NCBI GenBank assembly: GCA_910579435.1
Contig: CAJTVF010000012.1
Span: forward strand, 1-54,574
Origin: an uncultured Oscillibacter sp.
Lineage (GTDB): Bacteria > Bacillota > Clostridia > Oscillospirales > Oscillospiraceae
Direction: 5' to 3'
Length of the DNA stretch: 54,574 nucleotides
Each line of letters opens with the position of its first letter. Position 1 is the first letter of the stretch. Below, one piece after another: positions 17,423 through 25,938 of the stretch. Both the position numbers and the translations under genes were made by a program. A model generated the notes under the pieces. The model was not told the origin of the DNA, searched no databases, and was given only the letters and a program-made list of their open reading frames with translations.

Positions 17423-18442
17423 TTATTCCGTGATTTCGCTGAGTTTGACGGGCCGGCCCTCCTTGAGGGACTTTGTGGCGGCGGCGGCGATGAGGATGGG
17501 GGCGAGTCCGTCCTCGCCGGTGACCTGGGTTTCCGTATCGTTGATGACCGCCTCGGCGAAGGCCTTCTGCTCGGCGGCAAAGGCCATGGTGTAGCGGTCC
17601 CACATGATTTTATAGCAGGCGCCGGAGACGGTGCCGTCCGCTCCGTAGTAGGTGGCGTTGTTGGGGGTGTCGTTTTCGTCCATCACCGCGCCCTCGGACC
17701 CGAAGACCTCCACCCGCTGGTCGTAGCCGTAGACGGCTTTGCGGCTGTTGTCAATCACACCCATGGCCTCGTTGGCGAATTTCAGGGACACCACGGCGGT
17801 GTCCACGTCTCCCGCCTCGCCGATGGCCGGGTCCACCAGCACGCCGCCGTAGGCGAAGACCTCCGTGACCTCGGAGCCCGCCAGGAACCGGGCCATGTCG
17901 AAGTCGTGGACCATCATGTCATAGAAGATGCCGCCGGAGACCTTCACATAGTCGATGGTGGGAGGCTCGGGGTCCCGGGAGCTGATCTTGATAAGGTTCA
18001 CCTTGCCGACTTTCCCGGCCCGGACGGCCTCGTAGACGGCCCGGTGGTTGTGGTCGAAGCGGCGGTTGAAGCCCACCTGGAGCTTGACCCCGGCCTTCTT
18101 CGCGGCGGCGATGACCTCCCGCACCCGCTCGATCCGGTAGTCCACCGGCTTCTCCACAAACACGTCCTTCCCGGCCTCGGCCACCTTGATGGCGTACTCC
18201 GCATGGAGGTCCGTGGGGGAGCAGACGACTACCGCCCTGATCTCGGGGTCCTTCAGGATGACGTCGGCGTCCTTGACAATGTTGGGGATGCGCAGGCGCT
18301 GGAGGAACTCCACGGTTTCCTCGCTCATGTAGGGGTCGGCAATGGTCTTGGTTTCCATCTCGGGGACGAATTTCGCGATGTTCTCCGCGTGGACCCGGCC
18401 GATCCGGCCCGCTCCGATGATGCCGATTTTAATGGTTTTCAT
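17423..18442 (-). CDS. Inositol 2-dehydrogenase-type oxidoreductase
   Basis: This 339-residue protein is of the GFO/IDH/MocA family. The NAD fold is IKIGIIGAGRIGRVHAENI; the catalytic lysine lies in VFVEKPVDYR. The substrate domain has FNRRFDHNH, then GGIFYDMMVHDFDMARF with the Asp-x3-His pair typical of inositol dehydrogenases. It would oxidise myo-inositol or a related cyclitol or sugar with NAD+. It is the middle gene of the LacI-controlled cluster, 30 bases after the isomerase-like gene. It resembles IolG closely, but related enzymes act on scyllo-inositol or sugars, so the substrate is not fixed and no symbol is given. Confidence 0.87.
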   Translation of the reverse strand: MKTIKIGIIGAGRIGRVHAENIAKFVPEMETKTIADPYMSEETVEFLQRLRIPNIVKDADVILKDPEIRAVVVCSPTDLHAEYAIKVAEAGKDVFVEKPVDYRIERVREVIAAAKKAGVKLQVGFNRRFDHNHRAVYEAVRAGKVGKVNLIKISSRDPEPPTIDYVKVSGGIFYDMMVHDFDMARFLAGSEVTEVFAYGGVLVDPAIGEAGDVDTAVVSLKFANEAMGVIDNSRKAVYGYDQRVEVFGSEGAVMDENDTPNNATYYGADGTVSGACYKIMWDRYTMAFAAEQKAFAEAVINDTETQVTGEDGLAPILIAAAATKSLKEGRPVKLSEITE

Positions 18443-18472
18443 ATGCGTCTCTCCTTAATTTAAATTATTTAA

Positions 18473-19258
18473 TCAAAACTTCCGGATGGCTTTCACCGCC
18501 TCGGCGGTGGTGGTTTTCGGAATCAGCTCGAAGCCCACCAGCCCGGCGTATCCGGTCTCCTCCAGGCAGGCGAATACGTTGGCGTAGTTGATTTCGCCGG
18601 TGCCGGGCTCGTGGCGGCCGGGAGCGTCTGCTACATGGATGTGGCCGAACTGGTCCCCATAGGCCCGGATGTTGTCGCAGATACTGCCCTCGTTCAGCTG
18701 CATGTGATACACGTCGTAGAGCACCTTGAGCCGGGGGCACCCGATGAGCCGGGTCATCTCCGCGGCCATCCGGGTGGTTTGGAGGAAGTTCCCCACATGG
18801 TCCGTGGTGATGTTCAGGGGCTCCAGGTTCATGGAGACGCCGGACGCTTCGGCGATTTCCGCGCACGCTTTCAGGGTGTCGAACATGGCGCAGAGCTTCA
18901 CGGCGCCGCTGAGCTCGTCATAGTGGTTGATGACCACGCCGCCCTCTCCCAGGCCGTTGGAGTGGATGGTCACGGACCGGGCCCCCACCTTCTTCGCCGC
19001 CTCCACGGACCGGCGGAGAAAGGCCAGGTACGCCTCCTTCTGGCTGGGGTCGATGAGGGAGAGCTCCGCGTCCCCGTTGAAGCCGGAGATGCCGATGCCG
19101 GCGCTCTCCGCCGCAGCCTTTACCGCGTCCAGATCCTTGTCCGTCCAGCCCCAGAACTCCACGAAGTCAAAGCCGTCGTGTTTAGCCGCCTGGAAACGCT
19201 CCAGGAAGGGAAGCTCGCCGTACATCGGTTCGATGCAGGCTGATGTTTGAAAGACCAT
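18473..19258 (-). CDS. Hydroxypyruvate-isomerase-like TIM-barrel protein
   Basis: This 261-residue sugar-phosphate isomerase/epimerase-type barrel (AP endonuclease 2 fold) is of normal length. Metal-ligand regions are NLEPLNI, LYDVYHMQLNEG, HIHVADAPGRHEPGTGEIN and VGFELIPK, the same set as in hydroxypyruvate isomerases (Hyi). The reaction is probably an aldose-ketose or keto-acid isomerisation in the catabolic path fed by the neighbouring dehydrogenase; inosose isomerase is another possibility. GGAGG lies upstream of the start. It is the first gene of the operon, behind the promoter at 19308-19335. Confidence 0.8.
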   Translation of the reverse strand: MVFQTSACIEPMYGELPFLERFQAAKHDGFDFVEFWGWTDKDLDAVKAAAESAGIGISGFNGDAELSLIDPSQKEAYLAFLRRSVEAAKKVGARSVTIHSNGLGEGGVVINHYDELSGAVKLCAMFDTLKACAEIAEASGVSMNLEPLNITTDHVGNFLQTTRMAAEMTRLIGCPRLKVLYDVYHMQLNEGSICDNIRAYGDQFGHIHVADAPGRHEPGTGEINYANVFACLEETGYAGLVGFELIPKTTTAEAVKAIRKF

Positions 19259-19278
19259 GTGTTGGATTCCTCCTGTTC

Positions 19279-19291
19279 TGTGCTATGCACA
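19279..19291. promoter_or_regulatory. Putative LacI-family operator downstream of the catabolic promoter
   Basis: TGTGC-TAT-GCACA lies in the untranslated leader of the leftward operon. Its half-site TGTGC matches the larger palindrome in the regulator leader (19447-19469), so the same repressor could block both transcripts. Confidence 0.55.
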
Positions 19292-19307
19292 ATTTGAAGT
19301 TAAGCAC

Positions 19308-19335
19308 ATAATAGCACATCCGAAGGAATTGTCAA
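19308..19335 (-). promoter_or_regulatory. Promoter of the sugar catabolic operon
   Basis: On the minus strand TTGACA (19330-19335), a 16-base spacer and TATTAT (19308-19313). GCACA and TGTGC half-sites lie in and just downstream of it. Confidence 0.75.
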
Positions 19336-19401
19336 TGGGGAACCGGGCAACTTCCCAAAAACCAGCGGAGCGCACAAAAAAGGAGCCGCTTTTTTTGCGG
19401 A

Positions 19402-19430
19402 TTGACAAAGAATGTGTTTCCGTATATGAT
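19402..19430 (+). promoter_or_regulatory. Promoter of the LacI-family regulator
   Basis: TTGACA (19402-19407), a 17-base spacer and TATGAT (19425-19430), close to a perfect vegetative promoter. Confidence 0.85.
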
Positions 19431-19446
19431 ATAGTGAGCAAAGTTA

Positions 19447-19469
19447 AAAATGTGCAAATTGCACATTTT
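19447..19469. promoter_or_regulatory. Putative autoregulatory operator
   Basis: AAAATGTGCAA, one central A, then TTGCACATTTT: a perfect 11-bp palindrome just downstream of the expected transcription start. Odd-centred symmetry differs from classical LacI sites, but the position fits repression. A related site TTGTG-CAAACA-CACAA lies at 19630-19645 next to the ribosome-binding site. Confidence 0.7.
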
Positions 19470-19473
19470 CAAC

Positions 19474-19607
19474 CATCGGGCCATTGGCCCGATGGCGTGT
19501 GAAACACGCTTTGTTCTCTATGAAGTCCAAACCACGGCCGTAAATGCGGCCATCTGCGGCGATTTTTTCGCCGCAGAGTTGAAAAGAATCTGTTGGTTCT
19601 TTTCAAC
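19474..19607. repeat. Multi-hairpin repeat, family A copy 2
   Basis: The copy holds CATCGGGCC/GGCCCGATG, GCGTGT/ACACGC, CTATGAAG (19517-19524), GGCCG/CGGCC (19536-19551), CTGCGGCG/CGCCGCAG (19554-19576) and GTTGAAAAGAA/TTCTTTTCAAC (19578-19607). The last four elements have the same order as at 841-948, with compensated stem changes. It occupies the 5-prime leader of the LacI-family gene. Confidence 0.65.
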
Positions 19608-19660
19608 TTGTTTGACTATAAAAGAAACGTTGTGCAAACACACAATTGGAGGCGATGAAA

Positions 19661-20698
19661 ATGGGAAGCAGGCCGACGATCCAAATGGTGGCGGAGCTGG
19701 CGGGCGTCTCCCGGGGGACGGTGGACCGGGTTTTAAACGACCGGCCCCACGTAAATGAGGAGGTCCGGCGGCGGGTGCAGGAGGCCATGCGGGAGCTGGG
19801 ATATGTTTCCCCCCGGGAGGCCTACCGGCGGCAGGCGGACACCTCCCTCCGCCCCCTGACCCTGGGGGTCCTGCTGCCCAATTGGGAGGGGCAGTTCCGA
19901 ACGGAGGTGACGGAGGGCGTCCGTGCGGCTTGCGAAGAGCTGGAGGAATCCAGGGTGCAGGTGCTGGTCCGCCGCTGTGAGACGGACCTGCCCCAGGAGG
20001 CGGTGGAGCTGCTGGAGGCCATGCGGACCGAGGGCGCGGAGGGCTTTGCCATCTGCGCCGTCAACGACCCGGCCATTCAAGGCTGGATCGCCGCCAGAAG
20101 TGCGGAGGGCGTCCCGTGCGTCACCTTTAACTCCGACCTGCCCGACAGCGGCCGGCTGTGCTTCATGGGGCAGAGCATCCGCCAGGCGGGCCGGGTGGCC
20201 GCCGGGCTGCTGTACAAGTGCGTATCCGGTCAGGGCCCCATCCTGGCCACGGCGGGAAACCTCAAGTTTGACGGCCACCGCCAGCGGCTGGACGGCTTCC
20301 GGGAGCGGCTGGAGGAGCTGGGCTTTCCGGCGGAACAGCTCCTCGTCCGGGAGACCTTCAACGACTACGGGGCCACCCTCCGGGTGGTGGAGGAGACCCT
20401 GGCGCAATGGCCGGGGCTGCGGGGGGTCTACATGGCGAACTTCAGCGTCTCCGGCTGCTGCGCCGCCATTGAGCGGGCCGGAAAAACAGGACAGGTCCAC
20501 GTGGTCTGCCACGATATCAACGAGAGCATCCGCCAGCTCGTCCGCTCCGGCGCGGTGGACTTCACCATTCCCCAGGACCTGAAGCGGCAGGGATACGCCC
20601 CCCTGCTGCTGCTGCGGGATCAGCTGCGAAAAAAGAAGCCCCTGGAATCTCAGCAGTTCCAGGGCCGGATCGACATTCTCTGCGCGGAGAATTTATGA
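19661..20698 (+). CDS. LacI-family transcriptional regulator
   Basis: This 345-residue protein has an N-terminal helix-turn-helix (AELAGVSRGTVDRVL, about residues 11-25) with the hinge sequence following, and a type I periplasmic-binding-like sensor domain (LTLGVLLPNWEGQFRTEV to the end). It probably represses itself and the divergent isomerase-dehydrogenase-lipoprotein operon through the palindromes at 19279-19291, 19447-19469 and 19630-19645, with a sugar or polyol as inducer. ATG 19661 was chosen over ATG 19655 because GGAGG at 19648-19652 leaves a normal spacing only for the former. A long structured leader of about 220 bases precedes it. Confidence 0.92.
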   Translation: MGSRPTIQMVAELAGVSRGTVDRVLNDRPHVNEEVRRRVQEAMRELGYVSPREAYRRQADTSLRPLTLGVLLPNWEGQFRTEVTEGVRAACEELEESRVQVLVRRCETDLPQEAVELLEAMRTEGAEGFAICAVNDPAIQGWIAARSAEGVPCVTFNSDLPDSGRLCFMGQSIRQAGRVAAGLLYKCVSGQGPILATAGNLKFDGHRQRLDGFRERLEELGFPAEQLLVRETFNDYGATLRVVEETLAQWPGLRGVYMANFSVSGCCAAIERAGKTGQVHVVCHDINESIRQLVRSGAVDFTIPQDLKRQGYAPLLLLRDQLRKKKPLESQQFQGRIDILCAENL

Positions 20699-20736
20699 AG
20701 CGCTTCAAAACCCGCCGCGCTTCGGCGGCGAAAAAA

Positions 20737-20768
20737 GGGCCTGGAGGCTGTGCCTCCAGGCCCTTTTT
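20737..20768. terminator. Bidirectional terminator
   Basis: GGGCCTGGAGGC (20737-20748) pairs with GCCTCCAGGCCC (20752-20763), with TTTTT to the right and AAAAAA to the left. It serves both the LacI-family gene and the leftward SEL1 gene. Confidence 0.92.
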
Positions 20769-20777
20769 CGAAGCTCC

Positions 20778-23177
20778 TTATTTCTTCCCGCCGAAGAAGC
20801 CCTTGAGGAAACCGCCCTTTTCCGGCTTCCGGTCCTTTTTCTCCGGCGCTTTCTTCTCTCCTGCCTTGGCGGGGTCCTTCAGGCGCTCCAACGCCTCCAC
20901 GGCATGCTTGTAATCCTGCCGGGCGGACGCCTCGTAGAGCTCCCGGGCCCGTTTCGTGCTGGCGGCCACGCCCTTGCCGTGCTCGTAGCACCAGCCCAGG
21001 AGGTACTGCCCCCGGGCCTGGCCCAGCTCCGCCGCTTGGCGGTAGCAGCTTACGGCCTTGTCCCAGCTCTGTTCCACGCCCTCGCCGGTCTCGTAGAGAT
21101 AGCCCAGGTTGCACGCGCCGGTGGCGTCCCCGGCCTCGGCGGCCCGCCGGTACCACTCCGCCGCCTCGGCGGCGTCTTTTTCCGCGACGCCCTGGCCCGA
21201 TTCACAGCAGTAGCCGTAGTTGGTCATAGCCCGAGGATAGCCCGCTTCCGCCGACAGCTTGTAAAGCCGCGCGGCCTCAAGGGCGCTTTGCTCCACGCCC
21301 CGGCCGGATTCATACATGTAGCCCAGGTTGCACTGGCCCGCCGGGTCTCCCTTCTCCGCCGCCTGGCGGTAGAGGTCCACAGCCCGTTCCAGGCTCTGCT
21401 CCACGCCCTCGCCGAACTCATAGCACACGCCCAGGCTGCACAGCGCCCGGGTGTAGCCCGCCTCCGCCGCCTTTCTGTACCACTTGGCGGCCTCGGCGTC
21501 GTCCCGGTCCAGGCCTTTGCCGTGCTTATAGCACAGCCCCAGGCAGAACATGCCCCTGGCGTCGTCCTGATCGGCGGCCTTGCGGTACCAGTGGACGGCC
21601 CGGGTCAGGTTCTGCTCCACGCCGTTTCCCGTCTCATAGCACCAGGCCAGGTTGCACATGGCCCGGGGGAAGCCCTGCTGGGCGGCGGCGCTGTACCACT
21701 TGACGGCCTCCTCCCAGCTCTGCTCCACGCCCCGGCCGGATTCGTACATGAACCCCAGATTGCACTGGCCCGGGGCGTTGCCCATCTCGGCGGCCTTTCG
21801 GTACAGCTCCACCGCCTTCTCAAAGCTCTGGGGCACGCCCTCTCCCCGCTCATAGCACACGCCCAGGTCGCAGGTGGCGGGGGCGGACCCGGCGTCGGCG
21901 GCCTTTTGATACCACTGGGCGGCCAGGTTCATGTCCTGAGCCGCGCCGATGCCGTAGTCATAGGCCCGGGCCACGCTGAACAATCCCCGGGGGTCCCCCT
22001 GCCCGGCGGCCTTGCTGTACCAGACGAAGGATTCCTCCAGATTCTTTTCCACGCCCTTGCCGTGCTCATAGCACCAGGCCAGGTTGCACATGCCCCGGGA
22101 CAGCCCGCCGTCGGCGGCCTTGCGGTACCACTCCGCAGCGGTCTCCCAGCTTTGTTCCACGCCCTCGCCGCACTCGTACAGAAAGCCCAGGCAGCACGCG
22201 CCGTCCTCGTCCCCCTGCTCGGCGGCCTTGCGGTACCAATCCGCCGCCGCCGCCTTGTCCGCGGGCACGCCCCGGCCCCGCTCGTAGCAAAGCCCCAGGC
22301 ACAGCTGGCCCCGGGGATACTCCTGGTCCGCCGCCGCCCGATAGAGCCGCACGGCCTCGGCAAAGTCCCGCTTTACCCCCTGGCCGTGCTCATAGCACCA
22401 GGCCAGGTTGCACAGCGCCCGGGGATAGCCCTTGTCCGCCGCCTTGCGGTACCACTCCACGGCGGTCTCCCAGCTCTGCTCCACACCCCGGCCGGACTCA
22501 TACATGAAGCCCAGGCAGCACATGCCGGGGGCGCTGCCCTGCTCGGCGGCGGCGGAGTACCACTTCACGGCCTGCTCCAGGTCCTCCTCCACCCCCGCGC
22601 CGAATTCCAGGCAGCGGCCCAGCTCCGTCTGGGCGCCGGGATAGCCCAGCCAGGCGGCGGACTGATACCACTTGGCGGCCTCCGCCTCGTCGGGCTCCAC
22701 GCCGCTGCCCCGGCGGTAGGCCTCGGCAAGCAAAAACTGGGCCCGGGGGAAGCCCTGCTCCGCTCCCTTCTGGAAACACTTCAGGGCCTTGTCATAGTCG
22801 GTTTCCACGCCGATGCCGTATGTATAGCAGTAGCCCAGGTTCGTCAGGGCGGGCATGTATTCCTGTTCCGCCGCCTGAGCGTAGAGCATCACGGCCTGCT
22901 TCGGGTCCGCCGGCACGCCAACGCCCGCTTCCAGGCACCAGCCCAGGTTCGTCAGGCCCAGGGGGTCGTTCAGCGCCGCCGCCCGCTGATAACAGGCCAG
23001 GGCGTCGGTCTCCCGCTTCTCGTCCACCGCCTGGTTGCCCATGCTGACCCAGTCGGAGGCCGTCATTTCGTCCTCCGTCAGCGCGGCAAAGAAGGTTCCC
23101 CCGCAGCGGGGGCAGACGTCCGGCTCCTCCTCGGCCACAAAGCCGCAGTCCGGGTTTTCGCAGCGATAATAATCCAT
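20778..23177 (-). CDS. Zinc-ribbon SEL1-repeat protein
   Basis: This 799-residue protein begins with a two-Cys-pair zinc ribbon (YRCENPDCGF and DVCPRCGGTFF). About 19 full 36-residue SEL1-like repeats follow (roughly residues 70-755), each of the form LGxxYExGxGVxxxxxxAxxWYxxAAxxG. The C-terminus is basic (KAGEKKAPEKKDRKPEKG). Such solenoids are protein-interaction scaffolds; no enzyme domain or signal peptide is seen, so it is probably cytosolic. Within the array, three-repeat blocks (ESGRGVEQSW, then NLAWCYE, then CLGLCY) recur, showing segmental duplication. It starts 13 bases after the ttcA-like gene and is probably co-transcribed with it. Function unknown. Confidence 0.9.
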   Translation of the reverse strand: MDYYRCENPDCGFVAEEEPDVCPRCGGTFFAALTEDEMTASDWVSMGNQAVDEKRETDALACYQRAAALNDPLGLTNLGWCLEAGVGVPADPKQAVMLYAQAAEQEYMPALTNLGYCYTYGIGVETDYDKALKCFQKGAEQGFPRAQFLLAEAYRRGSGVEPDEAEAAKWYQSAAWLGYPGAQTELGRCLEFGAGVEEDLEQAVKWYSAAAEQGSAPGMCCLGFMYESGRGVEQSWETAVEWYRKAADKGYPRALCNLAWCYEHGQGVKRDFAEAVRLYRAAADQEYPRGQLCLGLCYERGRGVPADKAAAADWYRKAAEQGDEDGACCLGFLYECGEGVEQSWETAAEWYRKAADGGLSRGMCNLAWCYEHGKGVEKNLEESFVWYSKAAGQGDPRGLFSVARAYDYGIGAAQDMNLAAQWYQKAADAGSAPATCDLGVCYERGEGVPQSFEKAVELYRKAAEMGNAPGQCNLGFMYESGRGVEQSWEEAVKWYSAAAQQGFPRAMCNLAWCYETGNGVEQNLTRAVHWYRKAADQDDARGMFCLGLCYKHGKGLDRDDAEAAKWYRKAAEAGYTRALCSLGVCYEFGEGVEQSLERAVDLYRQAAEKGDPAGQCNLGYMYESGRGVEQSALEAARLYKLSAEAGYPRAMTNYGYCCESGQGVAEKDAAEAAEWYRRAAEAGDATGACNLGYLYETGEGVEQSWDKAVSCYRQAAELGQARGQYLLGWCYEHGKGVAASTKRARELYEASARQDYKHAVEALERLKDPAKAGEKKAPEKKDRKPEKGGFLKGFFGGKK

Positions 23178-23190
23178 GGTGTACTCCTCC

Positions 23191-24063
23191 TTACGCGTCC
23201 GCTCCGCCGTCGAAGGACGGGGCGCTGTGATAGATCTCTATAAAGTCATGGGCCTCTCCCCGGTGCTTAAAGCCGGGGAAGGTGTCCAGCTGGACCCCGT
23301 GAATGGCCCGGAAAATGCTTTTTTCAATGTTGGGATTGGTTCGTTTCAGCTCCCGCAGAAGGAGCTTGATCTCCTGGCGCTTGCTTTCCCCGATCCCGTC
23401 GCCGGAGGCGTCCCGGGCCTCGGTAAAGCGGCAGGCGCACTGGAGGAAGTGAAGTTCGTTGTAGTTCCGCCAGTTGACGACAGCGTCCTCGTGGACGCAG
23501 TACAGGGGGCGAATCAGCTCCATGCCGGGGAAGTTTTTGCTGCGGAGCTTGGGGGGCATGGCCTGGAGCTGCGCGCCGTAGAAGAGGCCCAGGAGGGTGG
23601 TCTCGATCACGTCGGAAAAGTGATGGCCCAGGGCGATCTTATTGCAGCCCAGCTCCCGCGCCTTGGCGTAGAGCCAGCCCCGGCGCATCCGGGCGCAGAG
23701 GTAGCAGGGGTTTTTGTCCACCTGCACCGTCACGTCGAAGATGTCGCTCTCGAAAATAGCGAGGGGGATGCCCAGCCGCCGGGCGTTCTCCTCCAGCAGC
23801 GCCCGGTTGGCCGGGTTATAGCCGGGGTCCATGGCCAGGAAGGTCAGCCCAAAGGGCCGGTCCGTGTGCTTTTGGAGCTCCTGCATCAGCTTGGCCAGGA
23901 CGAAGGAGTCCTTCCCGCCGGAGACGCAGACGGCGATCTGGTCCCCCGGGGAAACCAGCTCATACCGCTTGACCGCGGCGATGAAGGGATTCCACAGGGA
24001 TTTCCGGTAAGTCTTGATGAGACTGCGCTCGGCGGTCTCCTGGGGGGTGAGATCACGGGACAT
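23191..24063 (-). CDS. TtcA-family PP-loop tRNA thiolase
   Basis: This 290-residue member of the TtcA/TuiA PP-loop superfamily has the ATP-binding loop CVSGGKDSFVLAKLM, a CYLCARMRRG Cys-x2-Cys motif and the following LGCNKIALGHHFSDV. A further Cys occurs in LYCVHEDAV. TtcA-type enzymes use a [4Fe-4S] cluster to thiolate tRNA position 32 cytidine; clostridial relatives may modify another base. Length is usual. AGGAGA precedes the start. It lies downstream of cls, separated by a 175-bp multi-hairpin repeat, and is followed by the SEL1 gene. Confidence 0.85.
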   Translation of the reverse strand: MSRDLTPQETAERSLIKTYRKSLWNPFIAAVKRYELVSPGDQIAVCVSGGKDSFVLAKLMQELQKHTDRPFGLTFLAMDPGYNPANRALLEENARRLGIPLAIFESDIFDVTVQVDKNPCYLCARMRRGWLYAKARELGCNKIALGHHFSDVIETTLLGLFYGAQLQAMPPKLRSKNFPGMELIRPLYCVHEDAVVNWRNYNELHFLQCACRFTEARDASGDGIGESKRQEIKLLLRELKRTNPNIEKSIFRAIHGVQLDTFPGFKHRGEAHDFIEIYHSAPSFDGGADA

Positions 24064-24083
24064 GTGCGATTCTCCTAGTCAAA

Positions 24084-24258
24084 GGGGGTCCAGGGGCAAA
24101 GCCCCTGGTTTCTCCGCGCAGCGGAGAAATGAATGGAATGGATTTTCCTGACGACATGCGCGTCAGGAAAATACCTCGGCTCCAGCCGCCTTGGGCGGCG
24201 TCACCAGTCCGCAGACTGGTGGTGGGGGATTCTCAAGGGGGAGCCCGCTCCCCCTTGA
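24084..24258 (-). repeat. Multi-hairpin intergenic repeat, family B copy 2
   Basis: Read on the minus strand it starts four bases after the cls stop: TCAAGGGGGAG/CTCCCCCTTGA, GAATCCCCCACC, ACCAGTC/GACTGGT, CGCC/GGCG, TTTTCCTGACG/CGTCAGGAAAA around CGCATGT, TTTCTCCGC/GCGGAGAAA and CCAGGGGC/GCCCCTGG. It matches the groES-groEL copy in order and orientation to transcription, without the 60-bp inserted segment. Stem differences are paired on both sides. Confidence 0.8.
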
Positions 24259-24262
24259 TGTT

Positions 24263-25837
24263 TTACAGCCAAATAGAGCCTAGGCGGAACACGGAAGCGC
24301 ACATCCTGCGGAACCAGGAGCGTTTACTCCAGTCCTCCAGCGTGTAAGCCTGGCTTTCCGCCAAAATGCCGTCCAGGTCCTCCAGCAAGTCCTCCACCAC
24401 CGGCATATGGTACAGCAGTACGCCGCATTCGTAGTGGAGCTGGAAGGTACGGTAATCCATATTGGTGCTGCCCACCAGGGCCACCTCCCGGTCCGCCATG
24501 ACGCTCTTGGCGTGGAGGAAGCCGGGGGTGTATTTGTAGATCTTCACGCCGTGGCTCAGCAGCTCGCCCCAGTAGGTCTCCGCCACCATGTAGGTGAACT
24601 TGTGGTGGTCCGGAACGCCGGGGATGAACAGCCGCACGTCCACCCCCGCGTCGGCGGCGATGCACAGGGCCTTCTGCATGGATTCCTCCACGGCGTAATA
24701 GGGCGTGGTGAGATAGAGCATCTTCTGGGCGGAGGCGATGAGCTGGAGATAGACCTCCTCAATGGGGTTGTCCGGGTTGTTCAGCGGCCCGTCGGTGAAG
24801 GGCTGGCACCAGCCCTTGGCGTTTTCCACCGGATGGCGGGGGCGGTAGTAGTCGTCCTCGTTGTGGAAGGAGCCACCCATCATCTTCCACATCTGCATGA
24901 ACTGGGTGGCAAAGCCCCAGACTCCCTCGCCCTCGATGCGGACGGCGGTGTCCTTCCAGTGGCCGAAGCGGACGATGAGGTTTGCGTATTCGTCGGCGAT
25001 ATTGATGCCTCCGGTGTAGGCGTACTGCCCGTCGATGACGGCGATTTTCCGGTGATCCCGGTAGTTGAAGTAGATGCGGTTCACATAGCGGTGGACGGGG
25101 TTGAAGACCTTCACCTCGATGCCCGCATTCTGGACGGCCTGGAGGGTCTCGTCGGAAAAGCGGGTGAGGTTTCCGAAGTCGTCGAAGGTGACGTGGATCT
25201 CCACCCCGGCGGCGGCCCGCTCCTTCAAAACGGCGAAGATCCGGTCCCAGAGCCGGCCCTCCGCCAGAATGTAGTACTCCAGGAAGATATAAATTTCCGC
25301 CTTTTCCAAATGAGCAATCAGGTCCTCGAAGAACTCCGCGCCCTCCTTGAAGTAGACGGCGCCGGTATTCCGGTAGAGCAGGAAGCCCCGCTTTTCCAGA
25401 TACGCCGCCAGCCGCCCCCAGGCCGGGGACTGCCGCCGGAGACGGGCCAGGCCGATCTCGCTGGCCATCCGCTGGCTTTCCCCGCAGGGGATGGGGGGCA
25501 CTTTCCTGAGGCTGAGCTGCTTTACCTGATGGGCCCCGCCCCAGAGGCAGAACAAAATCATGCCGGACACCGGCATGGCCAGCAGCAGGCACATCCACAC
25601 CAACTTATAGGTGGGGCTGCCGGGCCGCTGGTAGACCCAGATGGCCACCGCCGCGCCGGCGATGAGCAGCAGGGCGTAAACATAGCTGGAGTATTCCGCC
25701 AGGAGGTGGGAGATCAGCAGGGAGGTGGCGATCTGAACGATTACCGTCAGCGCGCACATGGAAATGCTGGCGGCGGCGGAGATCTTCCGCTCGATCCGCT
25801 CCTCCACCGGGGGAATATGGGGAATGTTCTTATGCAC
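24263..25837 (-). CDS. cls: Cardiolipin synthase
   Basis: This 524-residue membrane enzyme condenses two phosphatidylglycerols to cardiolipin. Two or three N-terminal helices (about residues 22-100) precede the PLDc domains. The two HKD motifs are HRKIAVIDGQYAYTGGIN and HAKSVMADREVALVGSTNMD. Length and layout match the ClsA/YwnE group. It is preceded by a TTGAAG-17-TATAAT promoter and may be co-transcribed with the ttcA-like gene downstream. Confidence 0.95.
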   Translation of the reverse strand: MHKNIPHIPPVEERIERKISAAASISMCALTVIVQIATSLLISHLLAEYSSYVYALLLIAGAAVAIWVYQRPGSPTYKLVWMCLLLAMPVSGMILFCLWGGAHQVKQLSLRKVPPIPCGESQRMASEIGLARLRRQSPAWGRLAAYLEKRGFLLYRNTGAVYFKEGAEFFEDLIAHLEKAEIYIFLEYYILAEGRLWDRIFAVLKERAAAGVEIHVTFDDFGNLTRFSDETLQAVQNAGIEVKVFNPVHRYVNRIYFNYRDHRKIAVIDGQYAYTGGINIADEYANLIVRFGHWKDTAVRIEGEGVWGFATQFMQMWKMMGGSFHNEDDYYRPRHPVENAKGWCQPFTDGPLNNPDNPIEEVYLQLIASAQKMLYLTTPYYAVEESMQKALCIAADAGVDVRLFIPGVPDHHKFTYMVAETYWGELLSHGVKIYKYTPGFLHAKSVMADREVALVGSTNMDYRTFQLHYECGVLLYHMPVVEDLLEDLDGILAESQAYTLEDWSKRSWFRRMCASVFRLGSIWL

Positions 25838-25881
25838 GGCGCCTTACCTCCTTACAGACAGTCTCAGCGTTTGACCTTTCC

Positions 25882-25910
25882 ATTATACAAAAAGACGCCG
25901 CCGTCTTCAA
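25882..25910 (-). promoter_or_regulatory. cls promoter
   Basis: On the minus strand TTGAAG (25905-25910), a 17-base spacer and TATAAT (25882-25887), 45 bases upstream of cls. Confidence 0.8.
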
Positions 25911-25938
25911 CACCCAAATATTAAAAATAGATAAAATT

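Noticed and set aside
20778..23177. Regular DNA repeats that might be a CRISPR array
   Set aside because: The period is 108 bp, in phase with 36-residue SEL1 units and coding throughout; there are no conserved direct repeats with unique spacers.
20904..23243. A 779-codon open frame antisense to the SEL1-repeat gene
   Set aside because: It mirrors the repeat period of the real gene, has proline- and alanine-rich low-quality sequence, and overlaps it completely. Similar long antisense frames occur over comEC, hppA, murF and others and come from high GC at third positions.
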